A stretch of DNA of 64,000 nucleotides from Paractinoplanes lichenicola (GCF_016785085.1 NZ_JAENHO010000005.1:434001-498000); one strand, 5' to 3'. Positions 8,548 through 17,747 are shown, numbered from the stretch's first letter. Numbers and translations are program-made. Notes: generated from the letters alone by a model not told the origin.

Positions 8548-8569
8548 CGCCCGGTGGGGGAACCGGGCG
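8548..8569. terminator. hairpin between convergent genes
   Basis: CGCCCGGT (8548-8555) pairs perfectly with ACCGGGCG (8562-8569) around a 6-base loop. There is no long T-run, but it lies between two convergent stops and can serve both strands. Confidence 0.55.
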
Positions 8570-8596
8570 CTGACGTCGTGGGGAAACTGACGACTC

Positions 8597-9265
8597 TTAG
8601 AACTTGGGGGCGTCGGGCGCCTCGAGCAGGCCCAGGCGCAGGGCCGTCATCAGGGCCTGGGCCCGGTTGGCCGCGCCCAGCTTCTCGTACAGCTTCGAGA
8701 TGTGGGTCTTGGCCGTGGACTCCGACACGAACAGCTGCTTGGCGATGCCCGCCACGCTCATGCCGTCGGCCAGCAGGCGCAGCACCTGACCCTCACGCGG
8801 GGAGAGCTGCGGGCCCGACGGGGCGAGCCGGCGCTTCATGGCCTCGGCCAGGTCGGCCGCGGTGAAGGCGCTGGGGGCGGAGGCGGCGTGCCGGGCGGCC
8901 GCGACGACCTCGTCGGCGGGGGCCGTCTTGGGCACGAACGCGCTCGCGCCGGCCTCGAGCGCTCCGAACAGCTGATCGTCACCCGCATACATGGTGAGGA
9001 CGACGATGCCCATGTTGGCGTTGTTCTTGCGGAGGGCCTTGGTCGCCTCGAGACCGCTGCCGTCGGGCAGGCGCAGGTCCATGATCACGACATCGGGCTG
9101 CAACGCGCCGGCCTGCCGGACCGCCTCGGCGGCCGTGGCCGCCTCGCCGACGACCTCGAACTGACGGTCGCGCTCGAATGCGTGTCGCAGCCCCTTACGA
9201 ATCAAGTCATGATCGTCAACAAGGAGGACCTTGGTGCGCGTAGTCGGCGCCGGACTGGTCGACAT
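8597..9265 (-). CDS. NarL/LuxR-type response regulator
   Basis: A 222-residue protein. The receiver domain has acidic residues D17/D18, phosphoacceptor D63 in VIMDLRLPDGS, a conserved T in VVLTMYAG and lysine in FVPKTAP. A LuxR-type HTH follows (about residues 153-215: LSPREGQVLRLLADG, STAKTHISKLYEKL). The gene is 7 nt downstream of the sensor kinase, so the two form one operon. In Streptomyces a NarL-type pair (MacRS) sits near glkA and a pfk gene, as here; orthology is a context-based guess. Target genes are not evident. Confidence 0.9.
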   Translation of the reverse strand: MSTSPAPTTRTKVLLVDDHDLIRKGLRHAFERDRQFEVVGEAATAAEAVRQAGALQPDVVIMDLRLPDGSGLEATKALRKNNANMGIVVLTMYAGDDQLFGALEAGASAFVPKTAPADEVVAAARHAASAPSAFTAADLAEAMKRRLAPSGPQLSPREGQVLRLLADGMSVAGIAKQLFVSESTAKTHISKLYEKLGAANRAQALMTALRLGLLEAPDAPKF

Positions 9266-9272
9266 GCTCGGG

Positions 9273-10955
9273 TTACTCCCCTTCTGGAGCGGAAACGCTA
9301 TCCCGCACGCTATCGCGCCTGGCAGGGGATCCGAGCACTACGGCAACGGTTGTCCCGCTGGGGTGTCGCGGCGTGATCTTCAATCGGCCCCGGATCCGTT
9401 CGGCCCGCTCGGCCATGATGGTCAGGCCGTAACGACCGTCCGGGCGGTCGTCCGCGAAGCCCCGTCCGTCGTCGGAGACTTCGATCTCGGCGTAGGGCGG
9501 GTCGACAGTACAGGTAACCCACAGATTAGAGGCTCCGGCGTGCTTGCGCGCATTGGTGATCGCCTCCTGGGCGATGCGCAGCAGCTCGGCCTCCGTGGCG
9601 GCGGGCAGCCGCGCCGTCGACTCGTCGAACGTGAAGTGCACCCGCAGGCCGGCCGACGTGCCGAGGGTGCGTGCGTATTCGGCGATCGCCGCGGCCAGGC
9701 CGCCGTTGCGATCCACCTCGGAGCGCAGCTCGAACAGGCTCAGCCGCAACTCGGTGATCACCCGGGTCACCTCGGCCCGCAGGGCCCGCAGCTCCTCGGC
9801 CGTCTCCTCCGCGCCCTCGGGCAGCGTGGCCTGCGCGTTGTCGATGCCGTAGCCGACCATGACGAGCTCCTGCGCGACCCCGTCGTGGATCTCGCGGGCC
9901 AGCCGCTGACGTTCCTCATTGGTGGCCAGCGACCGCACGTCGTCGAAGAGCAGGGCGGCCTCGAGGCGCAGGGCGGCGGCGTCGGTCACCCAGGTCACCT
10001 CGCCCACGGTCTCCTTGGGGTACGCGTTGGCGACGTCGCTCTCGAGAATGACGAGACCAATCGTCCGTACGCCGGCGACCAGCGGGACGACCAGCGAGGA
10101 GGTGTCGCCGCGGCGGCTCGACCGGGCCTGCGAGCGGCTCGCGACCTGCGGCTGCTGGCTGGCCCAGGCGTCGGCGATCGCGGAGTCGGCGTCGAGCGTG
10201 ACCTCCCAGTCGACCCGCTCGACCCCGGTCTGGGCCAGCACGACCAGCCGCCCGCCGCCGCTGGCCGACAGCACCGCGGCCCGGTCGGACGGCTTGACCA
10301 GGCGCAACTCCTCGAGCAGGTGCTCGGAGATGCCGCCCGGGTCCAGAGTGGCTCCCGGCAGCGACCGGGCCACGCTGCGCAGCTGGGTGAGCAGCCGCGT
10401 GGCCTCCGCGTACGGCTGGGGGGTGGGCTCGGCGGGCTGGATGAAGCGGCGCATGGTGTCGGCCGCGAACGTGATGATCGCGCCCAGCACCAGCCACTGG
10501 CCGCCGACCGCGAGGAACCCGGGCTGGGTGATCACGTCGCCGACCAGGGTGCCGCCGGCCACCAGCGAGACGGCCGCGACGCCGAGCAGCGCCGTGCCCT
10601 CGGTCGGGCGGCGGCGCAGGGCCGCGGTGAGCAGCGGGACCGCCAGATAGGGCAGCACCGCCTCGGCGCCGAAGCCCGCGTCCAATGTGTTGTTGCTGTC
10701 GCTGGCGGCGGCCACCGAGCCGGCCGCGAGACAGGTGACCACGACCTCGGCGAAGCGGCCCAGCGGGGCCAGCAGGTGATGGTCGGGGGCGAGCACCGCG
10801 GGCAGGGCGGCGACCGCGAGCAGCGCTATCCAGCGGAGCTGCCCGAAGTCGCTCGTGGCGATCACGGTGAGCGCCGCGACCAGCGCGAGCATGATGATGC
10901 GAGCGGCCACCGCGAGCGGTTGGACGCGCGCGGAGACACTGGCTAGCACCGGCAC
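9273..10955 (-). CDS. membrane sensor histidine kinase (HisKA_3 type)
   Basis: A 560-residue protein from GTG 10955. Roughly the first 180 residues carry about six hydrophobic segments. A GAF-like domain follows (about residues 200-345) with VDWEVTLDADSAIADAW and LVVPLVAGVRTIGLVILESD. The H-box LAREIHDGVAQE puts the phosphorylated histidine at about residue 357, followed by the N-box EAITNARKHAG and G-box DDGRGF. It is the partner of the response regulator directly downstream. The start is uncertain: an ORF extends further upstream, but its extra sequence lacks domain features and would overlap the divergent SRPBCC gene; GTG 10949 is also possible. Confidence 0.85.
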   Translation of the reverse strand: MPVLASVSARVQPLAVAARIIMLALVAALTVIATSDFGQLRWIALLAVAALPAVLAPDHHLLAPLGRFAEVVVTCLAAGSVAAASDSNNTLDAGFGAEAVLPYLAVPLLTAALRRRPTEGTALLGVAAVSLVAGGTLVGDVITQPGFLAVGGQWLVLGAIITFAADTMRRFIQPAEPTPQPYAEATRLLTQLRSVARSLPGATLDPGGISEHLLEELRLVKPSDRAAVLSASGGGRLVVLAQTGVERVDWEVTLDADSAIADAWASQQPQVASRSQARSSRRGDTSSLVVPLVAGVRTIGLVILESDVANAYPKETVGEVTWVTDAAALRLEAALLFDDVRSLATNEERQRLAREIHDGVAQELVMVGYGIDNAQATLPEGAEETAEELRALRAEVTRVITELRLSLFELRSEVDRNGGLAAAIAEYARTLGTSAGLRVHFTFDESTARLPAATEAELLRIAQEAITNARKHAGASNLWVTCTVDPPYAEIEVSDDGRGFADDRPDGRYGLTIMAERAERIRGRLKITPRHPSGTTVAVVLGSPARRDSVRDSVSAPEGE

Positions 10956-11033
10956 CTGAGGGATGGTAGCCGCCCTCTCCTCCGGAGGCGCGTCGTGCCT
11001 GGCCCGGCCGCCGGGAATGTCGCAGCCGAGGGG

Positions 11034-11039
11034 TAGCCT
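11034..11039 (+). promoter_or_regulatory. -10 hexamer for leaderless SRPBCC gene
   Basis: TAGCCT then six bases then ATG 11046; no Shine-Dalgarno visible. Confidence 0.45.
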
Positions 11040-11045
11040 CCGTGC

Positions 11046-11489
11046 ATGGCGGATACCTCGACCCAGTCGATCCAGGTCCAGGCGCCCCTCGACCGGGTGG
11101 CCGCGGTGATCAGCGACTTCCCGCGCTACACCGAGTGGGCCGAGGCGATGAAGCAGGTGGATGTCCTCGAGGAGTACGAGGACGGGTATGCCTATCGTGT
11201 CCGTTTCGTCATCGATGCCGGAGTCATGGCCGATGACTACACCCTCGAGTACGCCTACGCCGACGATCTCTCGCGGATCGAGTGGCACCTCGTCGAGCCG
11301 TCGAAGACGCAGAAGTCGCAGCGCGGGTCCTACGACCTGACCGAGGGCGCCGACGGCAGCACGACAGTGACGTACACACTCGAAGTAGAGCTGTCGATCG
11401 GGATGCTGGGCATGTTCCGCCGCAAGGCCGAAAAAATGATCATGGACACGGCCCTCAAGCAGCTCAAACGTCGAGTCGAGTCGTTGTAG
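11046..11489 (+). CDS. SRPBCC (START-like) family protein, Rv2185c/TB16.3-like
   Basis: A 147-residue protein spanning one helix-grip fold, with VAAVISDFPRYTEWAEAMKQV at the start and a long C-terminal helix (FRRKAEKMIMDTALKQLKRRV). It closely follows the pattern of M. tuberculosis Rv2185c (TB16.3). Family members bind hydrophobic ligands, and the polyketide-cyclase label is only structural. It heads a likely operon with the next gene and glucokinase, with 14-nt spacings. No catalytic role is known. Confidence 0.85.
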   Translation: MADTSTQSIQVQAPLDRVAAVISDFPRYTEWAEAMKQVDVLEEYEDGYAYRVRFVIDAGVMADDYTLEYAYADDLSRIEWHLVEPSKTQKSQRGSYDLTEGADGSTTVTYTLEVELSIGMLGMFRRKAEKMIMDTALKQLKRRVESL

Positions 11490-11503
11490 CGGGAGGTTTT
11501 TCT

Positions 11504-12553
11504 ATGGCCGGATCGGCACGGGAAGAGGCCGAGCGGCTCGTCGCCACGGTGCTGGCGCGGGCGGTCGCGGGGCAGGCCTTCAACGACAAGCGCTGGGCGA
11601 CGGGCGAGCCGGAATGCTGCGTGTGCCCGGTGTGCAAGGCGATCGCGGCCATGCGCGACCCGAAACCCGAGACGGCGGCCAAGCTGGCCGGCGGCGCGAG
11701 CGACCTCGCAGGCTCGGTGGCGGGGCTGCTGCGCTCGGTGTCGGCGATCGTGGGGGAGAAGCCGAAACCCGTGCCGCCCGCTCCGGCTAAGCCGGGTAAC
11801 GCCGACCAGACGTGGTCCGCGGCGACCCGGGCCGACAGCAACACGGCCGACTCGGCGTGGGCGGCCGCGATCAACGCTGAGGCGGCGATCTCCGGTCAAG
11901 GCCACGAGAATAAATCGGATTTGCCCGACTCGGGGGGCCTCGCGGATGACGGACCGGTGGGTACCGCGGACGATGGCCTCGCTCCGCCCACCCCGACTTC
12001 TATTGATAAATCGGATTTGTCCGGAACGGGTGCGGGGATTGAGGGGCTGGGTGTCGGGCGCGGGTCCGGCGGCGAAGGGCGTGCGGGTGGGGCTGGCGCT
12101 GTAAAGCGTGGGGCTGGCGCTGTGGGGCGCGGGGCCGGTGGGTTTTTCGGGGACGTGGTTCGGGATGATCCGTGGGCTTCGGCGACCACCAGCAGTGCGG
12201 CGGCGGTGGCCAAGGAGCATGCGGCCGAGTTGGCGGAGCGGCGGGCGGCCGCGTTGAAGGCCGCGGCGGAGGCAGAGCGGCGGGTGGCCGAGGCGGCTGA
12301 GCAGGCCAAAGCGCGGCGGGAGGCGGCGGCCGCCAAGGCCCGCGCCGAGGGCGGCGAGCCGGCGGCGGGCGAGCGCGGGCCCCGGAGGGTGGATGTCTGG
12401 GCCGCGGCCACTGCCGATGCGGGTGTTGCCGACGTGGCGTCCGGGGCGGGCGTGGATCATGATGTGGCGGGCGCCGCGGCGTCCGGGGGAGTGGGCGACG
12501 ACGAAGCGGGCAGTGCGGCCCGTGACGACGACGCCGGGAACAGGGACAACTGA
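11504..12553 (+). CDS. conserved actinobacterial protein with CCVCPVC motif, function unknown
   Basis: A 349-residue protein behind a GGGAGG ribosome site, starting at ATG 11504. The first about 85 residues are conserved in style: EEAERLVATVLARA, then ECCVCPVCKAIAAMRDPKPE, a four-cysteine knuckle near residues 41-46, and an amphipathic helix with LAGSVAGLLRSV. The rest is low-complexity Ala/Gly/Glu-rich sequence with two AT-rich KSDL patches at 11909-11928 and 12005-12025, and a Lys/Glu/Ala helical stretch near the C-terminus. It sits between the SRPBCC gene and glucokinase, an arrangement conserved in actinobacteria. I do not recognise a function; the cysteines might bind metal. Confidence 0.65.
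   Translation: MAGSAREEAERLVATVLARAVAGQAFNDKRWATGEPECCVCPVCKAIAAMRDPKPETAAKLAGGASDLAGSVAGLLRSVSAIVGEKPKPVPPAPAKPGNADQTWSAATRADSNTADSAWAAAINAEAAISGQGHENKSDLPDSGGLADDGPVGTADDGLAPPTPTSIDKSDLSGTGAGIEGLGVGRGSGGEGRAGGAGAVKRGAGAVGRGAGGFFGDVVRDDPWASATTSSAAAVAKEHAAELAERRAAALKAAAEAERRVAEAAEQAKARREAAAAKARAEGGEPAAGERGPRRVDVWAAATADAGVADVASGAGVDHDVAGAAASGGVGDDEAGSAARDDDAGNRDN
11909..11928 (+). repeat. AT-rich interspersed repeat, copy 1
   Basis: Contains ATAAATCGGATTTG in a region of very high G+C. The copy at 12005-12025 shares 14 bases with it, and a third copy of the core is at 61880-61896 in opposite orientation. In frame it encodes NKSDL. Confidence 0.45.
12005..12025 (+). repeat. AT-rich interspersed repeat, copy 2
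   Basis: GATAAATCGGATTTGTCCGG, 77 bases after copy 1 and in the same gene; encodes DKSDL. The 10-mer CGGATTTGTC within it recurs at 42823-42832. Confidence 0.45.
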
Positions 12554-12567
12554 GGGGACGGGGCAGC

Positions 12568-13518
12568 GTGACGCTGACCATCGGAGTCGACGTCGGCGGC
12601 ACGAAGGTGGCCGGTGGGGTGGTCGACGAGCACGGCACCGTGCTGGCTTCGAATCGCCGGAGCACGCCGGCCGAGGACCCGGCGGGCACCCGGGACACGA
12701 TCGTCGAGGTCGCGGCCGAGCTGGCGGTGCAGTTCCCGCAGGCCACTGCGGTCGGCATCGGCGCGGCGGCGTGGATCGACGCGCCCGGCGCGACCGTGCT
12801 GTTCGCCCCCAACCTGGCCTGGCGGGACGAGCCGCTGCGCGACTACGTAAGCAAGGCCGTCGGCCTGCCCACGGTGCTCGAGAACGACGCGAACGTCGCC
12901 GCCTGGGCCGAGTTCCGATACGGCGTGGCCCGCGAGGCCGACGACTCGATGGTGATGATCACCGTGGGCACCGGCATCGGCGGCGGCATCGTGCTGGGCG
13001 GCAAGCTGTGGCGCGGCGCCAACGGCATCGCCGGCGAGCTCGGCCACATCCAGTCGGTGCCCGACGGTCACCCCTGCGGCTGCGGCCGGCTGGGCTGCCT
13101 CGAGCAGTACGCGAGCGGCAACGCGCTGGTCCGCTTCGCCCGGGCGGGTGCGCGGCAGGAGCCGGAGCGGGCCGCGAAGCTGCTGGAGCTGGCCGGGGGC
13201 GACCCGCTGGCGATCAGCGGCCGGCAGATCACCGAGGCCGCCCGGGCCGGCGACGGGGTCGCCCGCGACGCGTTCGGCCAGATCGGCTATTGGCTGGGGG
13301 TCGCGATGGCCGACCTGGCGCAGAGCTTCGACCCGCAGATCCTGGTGGTCGGCGGGGGCGTGGTCGACGCCGGTGACCTGCTCATGACCCCGACCCGCGA
13401 CACCTATCGCGACCAGCTCAAACAGCGCGGCCGCTTCCCGGTGGCCGAGGTGCACGCGGCCGAGACGGGCAACACGGCCGGCGTGGTCGGCGCGGCCGAC
13501 CTGGCCCGGCGCATCTGA
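12568..13518 (+). CDS. glkA: ROK-family glucokinase
   Basis: A 316-residue ROK kinase. The phosphate-binding loop is GVDVGGTK (residues 6-13), followed by ENDANVAAWAE with the catalytic aspartate, GTGIGGG, GELGHIQ, and the ROK zinc site HPCGCGRLGCLEQY. It phosphorylates glucose with ATP in glycolysis; in Streptomyces GlkA also mediates carbon catabolite repression. The length is normal for the family. Start GTG 12568 follows a gggACGGGGcag stretch. It closes an operon-like group with the SRPBCC and cysteine-motif genes; a PPi-type phosphofructokinase lies 10 kb downstream. Confidence 0.92.
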   Translation: MTLTIGVDVGGTKVAGGVVDEHGTVLASNRRSTPAEDPAGTRDTIVEVAAELAVQFPQATAVGIGAAAWIDAPGATVLFAPNLAWRDEPLRDYVSKAVGLPTVLENDANVAAWAEFRYGVAREADDSMVMITVGTGIGGGIVLGGKLWRGANGIAGELGHIQSVPDGHPCGCGRLGCLEQYASGNALVRFARAGARQEPERAAKLLELAGGDPLAISGRQITEAARAGDGVARDAFGQIGYWLGVAMADLAQSFDPQILVVGGGVVDAGDLLMTPTRDTYRDQLKQRGRFPVAEVHAAETGNTAGVVGAADLARRI

Positions 13519-13534
13519 GCCGGCGGAGGTCATC

Positions 13535-14212
13535 ATGACGGGCGCGGGCCTGCGAGTTGTCAGCTACAACGTCCACGGAATGAAGGACGACCGGGCCGCC
13601 CTGATCGGCGTGATCCGCGACCTGGCGCCCGACGTGCTGGTCGTGCAGGAGGCGCCGCGCCGGTTCCGGTGGCGGCACAAGTGCGCGGCCCTGGCCGACG
13701 ACGTGGGCATGGTGGTGGCGGCCGGGGGCCTGCCCTCGCTGGGCAACCTGCTGCTGGTCAGCCTGCGGGTGGCGGTGCACGAGACGTGGTGCATGCGCTA
13801 CCCGCTGACCCCGGGCCGGCATCTGCGGGGCGCCGCGTTCGCCCGGGGCACCGTACGGGGTGGCGGCTTCACCGTCTCGGGCTCGCACCTCGCGACCGAT
13901 CCCACCGAGCGGCCCACGCAGGCGGCGCTCTGGAAGGACGAGCTGGGCAAGATCGAGGGGCCGGTGATCGCGGCGGCCGACCTCAACGAGGGCCCCGGCG
14001 GCGGCGCCTGGCGCACGGTCGAGGACGGCTTCACCTCGTACGGGGAAGCGCCCTTGACCTTTCCGGCGACGCTGCCGAACCGGCGGATCGACGGCATCTT
14101 CGTCACCCCCGACATCACGATCGAGAAGTACGACGTCGTCGACACCGACCAGGCTCGCCGCGCCAGTGATCATCTTCCCGTGGTTGTCGACCTGACGCTC
14201 CCTTCCGAGTAA
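13535..14212 (+). CDS. endonuclease/exonuclease/phosphatase-family hydrolase
   Basis: A 225-residue protein with the EEP fold: SYNVHGMK near the start, VVQEAPRR with the metal-binding glutamate, GSHLATD, AADLNEGP, RRIDGIFV and the terminal SDHLPVVVDL. Active-site residues look complete. It lacks a signal peptide, so it is cytoplasmic. The family spans DNases, sphingomyelinases and phosphatases, so the substrate is undetermined. It is 16 nt after glkA, possibly co-transcribed; ribosome site GGAGG at about 13525. Confidence 0.82.
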   Translation: MTGAGLRVVSYNVHGMKDDRAALIGVIRDLAPDVLVVQEAPRRFRWRHKCAALADDVGMVVAAGGLPSLGNLLLVSLRVAVHETWCMRYPLTPGRHLRGAAFARGTVRGGGFTVSGSHLATDPTERPTQAALWKDELGKIEGPVIAAADLNEGPGGGAWRTVEDGFTSYGEAPLTFPATLPNRRIDGIFVTPDITIEKYDVVDTDQARRASDHLPVVVDLTLPSE

Positions 14213-14238
14213 CCCTCGGGTTCTGGCAATATCGCCGG

Positions 14239-15582
14239 GTGCCCGACACACCCGACATCGCCGACCGCCGTGACGCCGTGTGTGTCATCGGGGCCGGGGC
14301 CAGCGGTCTCGCCGCGATCAAGAACCTGCGCGAGCACGGCTTCGAGGTCGACTGCTACGAGCGCGAGACGTCGGTGGGCGGCGCGTGGAACTGGCGGCAC
14401 GACCGCAGCCCGGTCTATGCGGGCACCCACCTGATCTCCTCGCGGCCGCTGACCGAGTTCCCCGACTTCCCGATGCCGGACACCTGGCCCGACTATCCCG
14501 ACCACCGTCAGGTCTTGTCCTACCTGGAGCGATACTCCCGGCATTTCGACCTGGAACGCGACGTCTGGTTCGGCACCCAGGTCGTCTCGGTCGTGCCGGT
14601 CGGCGACGGCCGCTGGGACGTGACCACCCAGTCCACCGGCGGCGGATCGTCACGGGTGCAGCGGTACGCGGGGGTGGTCGTCGCCAACGGGCACAACTGG
14701 GCGCCGCTCAAGCCGAAGATCCCCGGCGACTTCAGCGGGCAGCTCATCCACTCGGCCAAGTTCAAGGACCCGGCCCAGCTGCGCAAGCGCAAGGTGCTGG
14801 TGATCGGCGGCGGCAACACCGGCTGCGACATCGCCGTCGAGGCGGCCCAGCAGGCGAGCACGGTCTGGCACTCGACCCGGCGCGGCTACTGGTACGCGCC
14901 GAAATACGTACTGGGCCGCCCGGCCGACCAGGTCAACGACCGCATGCTCAAGCTCGGCCTGCCGCTGCGCCTGCGCCAGTGGCTCTATCGCCGCGCGCTC
15001 GGGCTGACCACCGGCGACCTGACCCGGTACGGCGTCCCCGAGCCCGACCACCGCCCGTACGAGAGTCATCCGATCGTCAACAGCCAGCTCCCGTACTACC
15101 TGGGCCATGGGCGGATCACCCCGGTGCCCGACGTGACGAGCTTAGACGGGTCCTTCGCCGTGCTCGCCGACGGGCGCCGGATCGAGCCCGAGCTGGTGAT
15201 CACCGCGACCGGCTACCGGCCGCGCTTCGAGTTCCTCGCCCCCGAGCTGCTCGACATCGGCGAGGACGGCCGCCCCGACCTGCACCTGCACGCGTTCGCC
15301 CGCCAGCACCCGACGCTGGCCGTGGTGGGACTGGTGCAGGCCGACTTCGGGCTGTTCCCGCTGGCGCACTGGCAGAGCGTGGCCGTCGCCCGGTGGCTGC
15401 GGCTGCGCGTCACCGACCCCGAGCGGGCCACCGCCGTACAGCAGAAGGAATCGACCCGGCCGCTGGCGAGCTGGTCGCGGCGGCGGGTCGTGCCCACCCC
15501 ACGGCACTGGTTCGAGGTCGACCACACCGACTACCTGCGGGCCGTCGAGGGCCTCCTGCGCGAGATGGAGCCCCGCCCATGA
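14239..15582 (+). CDS. flavin-containing monooxygenase (class B, FMO-like)
   Basis: A 447-residue enzyme with an N-terminal FAD Rossmann motif (GAGASG near residues 18-23), the FMO fingerprint-like FSGQLIHSAKF near residue 170, and a second, NADPH-binding Rossmann motif GGGNTGCD near 192-199, followed by VITATGYRPRF. Such enzymes oxygenate soft nucleophiles or ketones with NADPH and O2. Start GTG 14239 has CAATAT six bases upstream, so it may be leaderless. Its stop overlaps the ATG of the hydrolase gene (ATGA), which suggests the two act together. The substrate is unknown. Confidence 0.85.
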   Translation: MPDTPDIADRRDAVCVIGAGASGLAAIKNLREHGFEVDCYERETSVGGAWNWRHDRSPVYAGTHLISSRPLTEFPDFPMPDTWPDYPDHRQVLSYLERYSRHFDLERDVWFGTQVVSVVPVGDGRWDVTTQSTGGGSSRVQRYAGVVVANGHNWAPLKPKIPGDFSGQLIHSAKFKDPAQLRKRKVLVIGGGNTGCDIAVEAAQQASTVWHSTRRGYWYAPKYVLGRPADQVNDRMLKLGLPLRLRQWLYRRALGLTTGDLTRYGVPEPDHRPYESHPIVNSQLPYYLGHGRITPVPDVTSLDGSFAVLADGRRIEPELVITATGYRPRFEFLAPELLDIGEDGRPDLHLHAFARQHPTLAVVGLVQADFGLFPLAHWQSVAVARWLRLRVTDPERATAVQQKESTRPLASWSRRRVVPTPRHWFEVDHTDYLRAVEGLLREMEPRP

Positions 15583-16352
15583 AGTCCGAGCTGCTGCGCT
15601 TCCAGGACTGGACCGATCCCGTACGCCCGGTCGAGCGCGAGGTCGTCTCGATGACCGAGGAGACGGACGCCAAGCTGCCGCCGCTGCTCTTCGTGCCCGG
15701 TCTCGGTCACGGCGCCTGGGCGTTCGCCGAGCACTGGCTGCCCGCGACCGCCGCCCGGGGCTTCCCGGCGCACGCCCTCACCCCGCGACCGGGCGGCGAC
15801 CTGCGCGCCCACGCCCACGACGTCGTGCAGGTGGCCGCCTCGCTGCCGCGCCAGGCGGTGCTCGTCGGGCACGGGGCCGGGGCGCTCGTGGTGGCGTACG
15901 CGATGGGTCGTTACCCGGCGCGGGCGGCGGTGCTGGCCGCACCCGTGATGGACGGCTGGCCGGCGCTCGGGGCGGCGCTGCGGGCCAACCCGTTCGGCAC
16001 GCTGCCCGCGATCTTCGGCGGCCGGCTGCGGCTCAACCGCAAGCAGCTCTTCGGCCCCGGCCTGCCCGAGGAGCGCGCCACCGCGATCCTCGACCGGCTC
16101 GACGCCCGGCCCCGCCGCGAGCTGGTCACGCACGCCCCCGCCCCGCGCCCGGCCGGCGACCCGCCCGTACTGGTGGTGGGCAGCCCGGACGACCGGGTGG
16201 TGCCGCGCAAGTCGCTGGACCGCACGGCGACCCGCTACGGCGGCGCGCCCCTGCTGTTCCCCGGCATGGGCCACGACCTGCCGCTCGACGTGGCCTGGGC
16301 CGAGCCGATCGAGGCGATCCTGGACTGGCTCGGCAAGGAGCTAGGGCACTAG
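15579..16352 (+). CDS. alpha/beta-hydrolase fold protein lacking the nucleophile
   Basis: A 257-residue alpha/beta-hydrolase: LLFVPGLGHGAWAF provides the oxyanion-hole loop, GSPDDRVVP the acid and GMGHDLP the histidine. The nucleophile elbow reads GHGAG where GxSxG is expected, so the catalytic Ser is Gly, although the elbow, acid and His are otherwise intact. It is translationally coupled to the monooxygenase (ATGA overlap) and overlaps the convergent otsA by 12 bp. It may be a non-catalytic binding partner or use another chemistry; a plain esterase role is unlikely. Confidence 0.78.
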   Translation: MKSELLRFQDWTDPVRPVEREVVSMTEETDAKLPPLLFVPGLGHGAWAFAEHWLPATAARGFPAHALTPRPGGDLRAHAHDVVQVAASLPRQAVLVGHGAGALVVAYAMGRYPARAAVLAAPVMDGWPALGAALRANPFGTLPAIFGGRLRLNRKQLFGPGLPEERATAILDRLDARPRRELVTHAPAPRPAGDPPVLVVGSPDDRVVPRKSLDRTATRYGGAPLLFPGMGHDLPLDVAWAEPIEAILDWLGKELGH

Positions 16353-17747
16353 CGCCTTGGCTTGCTCGAGCGCGGTCAGGTAGGCCCGCGCCCAGGCGTG
16401 GATGTCGTTGGACGTGATGTAGTCGCGCATCGCCTTCATCCGGGTCGCCAGGTCTTCGGGCGCGGCCGCCAGCGCCTGCAGCAGCGTCTCCTTGAGCCCG
16501 TCGACGTCGTGCGGGTTGACCAGGAACGCGTCCTCGAGCTCGGCCGCGGCCCCGGCGAACTCGCTGAGCACCAGGGCGCCGCTGTCGTCGCGCCGGGCGG
16601 CCACGAACTCCTTGGCGACCAGGTTCATGCCATCGCGCAGCGGGGTCACCACCATGACGTCGGCGGTCTGATAGAGCGCGGCCAGGTCGGCCCGGTCGAA
16701 CGGCTGGTTGAGGTAGTGGATCGCGGGCTCGCCGACCCGGCCGTACTCGCCGTTGATCCGGCCGACCTCGCGCTCGATCCGGTCGCGCAGGCCGCGGTAG
16801 TTCTCCACGCGTTCCCGGCTCGGCACGGCCACCTGCACCATCACGGTGTCGCGGACCTTGATCCGGCCGTCGCGGAGCAGTTCCGAGTACGCCGTGAGGC
16901 GGTGCTCGATGCCCTTGGTGTAGTCGAGCCGGTCGACGCTGAGCAGCACCCGCTTGTGCGCGCCGAGGTCGTGCCGCAGCTGGCGGGCCTGATTCACCAC
17001 GTACGACCGGGCGTTGAGGGTCCGCATCTCGGCGACGTCGATCGAGACCGGGAACGCGCCCGTCCGCACCACCCGGTCGTCCAGGGTGATCGCGTCGTCG
17101 GCCCCGTGCGCGCCGAGCAGCTTCGCCGCGAGCTGGGCGACGTTGTGGGCCGCCTGGGGCCGCTGGAACCCGACGAGGTCGGCCCCGAGCATGCCCCGCA
17201 GCAGCTCGACCCGGCGCGGTAGCTGCATGAACAGCTCGGGCGGGGGGAACGGGACGTGCAGGAAGAACCCGATCCGCACGTCGGGCCGCAGCTCGCGCAG
17301 CAGCTGGGGGACGAGTTGCAGGTGGTAATCCTGCACCCAGACGGTGGCGCCGGGCTCGGCCACCTCGGCCGCGGCCTCGGCGAAGCGCCGGTTGACCGCG
17401 CGGTAGGCCAGCCACCACTCGCGGTCGAAGACGGGCTGCTCGACCGCGTCGTGATAGAGCGGCCACAGCGTCGAGTTGGCGAAGCCCTCGTAATAGCCGC
17501 GCAGCTCCTCCTCGCTGAGCGGGACCGGGCGCAGCCGCAGGGTGCCGATGTCGGGCAGGTCGCGGGCCGGGCCCGTGCCGCCGCCCCAGCCCACCCACGT
17601 CGCCGGGGTCTGTTCGAGGATCGCGTGCAGCGCGCCGGCCAGGCCGCCGGGACTTCGCCGCCATTCGCAGGCCCCGTCGGGCGCGACGTTGTCATCGAGG
17701 GGAAGACGGTTGGCGACGACGACCAGCGAGCTCTGGCGCAGCATCAC
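16341..17747 (-). CDS. otsA: trehalose-6-phosphate synthase
   Basis: A 468-residue GT20 enzyme, the usual OtsA length. Near the N-terminus are VVVANRLP and the RRSPGGL glucose-6-phosphate loop; then come [28 protein letters not shown] and the C-terminal [15 protein letters not shown]. It joins UDP- (or GDP-) glucose to glucose-6-phosphate. Start GTG 17747 or ATG 17744; GATAAC at 17755-17760 (minus strand) is 7 nt upstream, suggesting a leaderless mRNA. No otsB phosphatase is adjacent. It is convergent with the hydrolase gene, with 12 bp of coding overlap. Confidence 0.93.
   Translation of the reverse strand: MMLRQSSLVVVANRLPLDDNVAPDGACEWRRSPGGLAGALHAILEQTPATWVGWGGGTGPARDLPDIGTLRLRPVPLSEEELRGYYEGFANSTLWPLYHDAVEQPVFDREWWLAYRAVNRRFAEAAAEVAEPGATVWVQDYHLQLVPQLLRELRPDVRIGFFLHVPFPPPELFMQLPRRVELLRGMLGADLVGFQRPQAAHNVAQLAAKLLGAHGADDAITLDDRVVRTGAFPVSIDVAEMRTLNARSYVVNQARQLRHDLGAHKRVLLSVDRLDYTKGIEHRLTAYSELLRDGRIKVRDTVMVQVAVPSRERVENYRGLRDRIEREVGRINGEYGRVGEPAIHYLNQPFDRADLAALYQTADVMVVTPLRDGMNLVAKEFVAARRDDSGALVLSEFAGAAAELEDAFLVNPHDVDGLKETLLQALAAAPEDLATRMKAMRDYITSNDIHAWARAYLTALEQAKALVP

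Noticed and set aside
9231-10946. 571-codon open frame antisense to the histidine kinase
   Set aside because: No domain features; the kinase H, N and G boxes are clear on the other strand.
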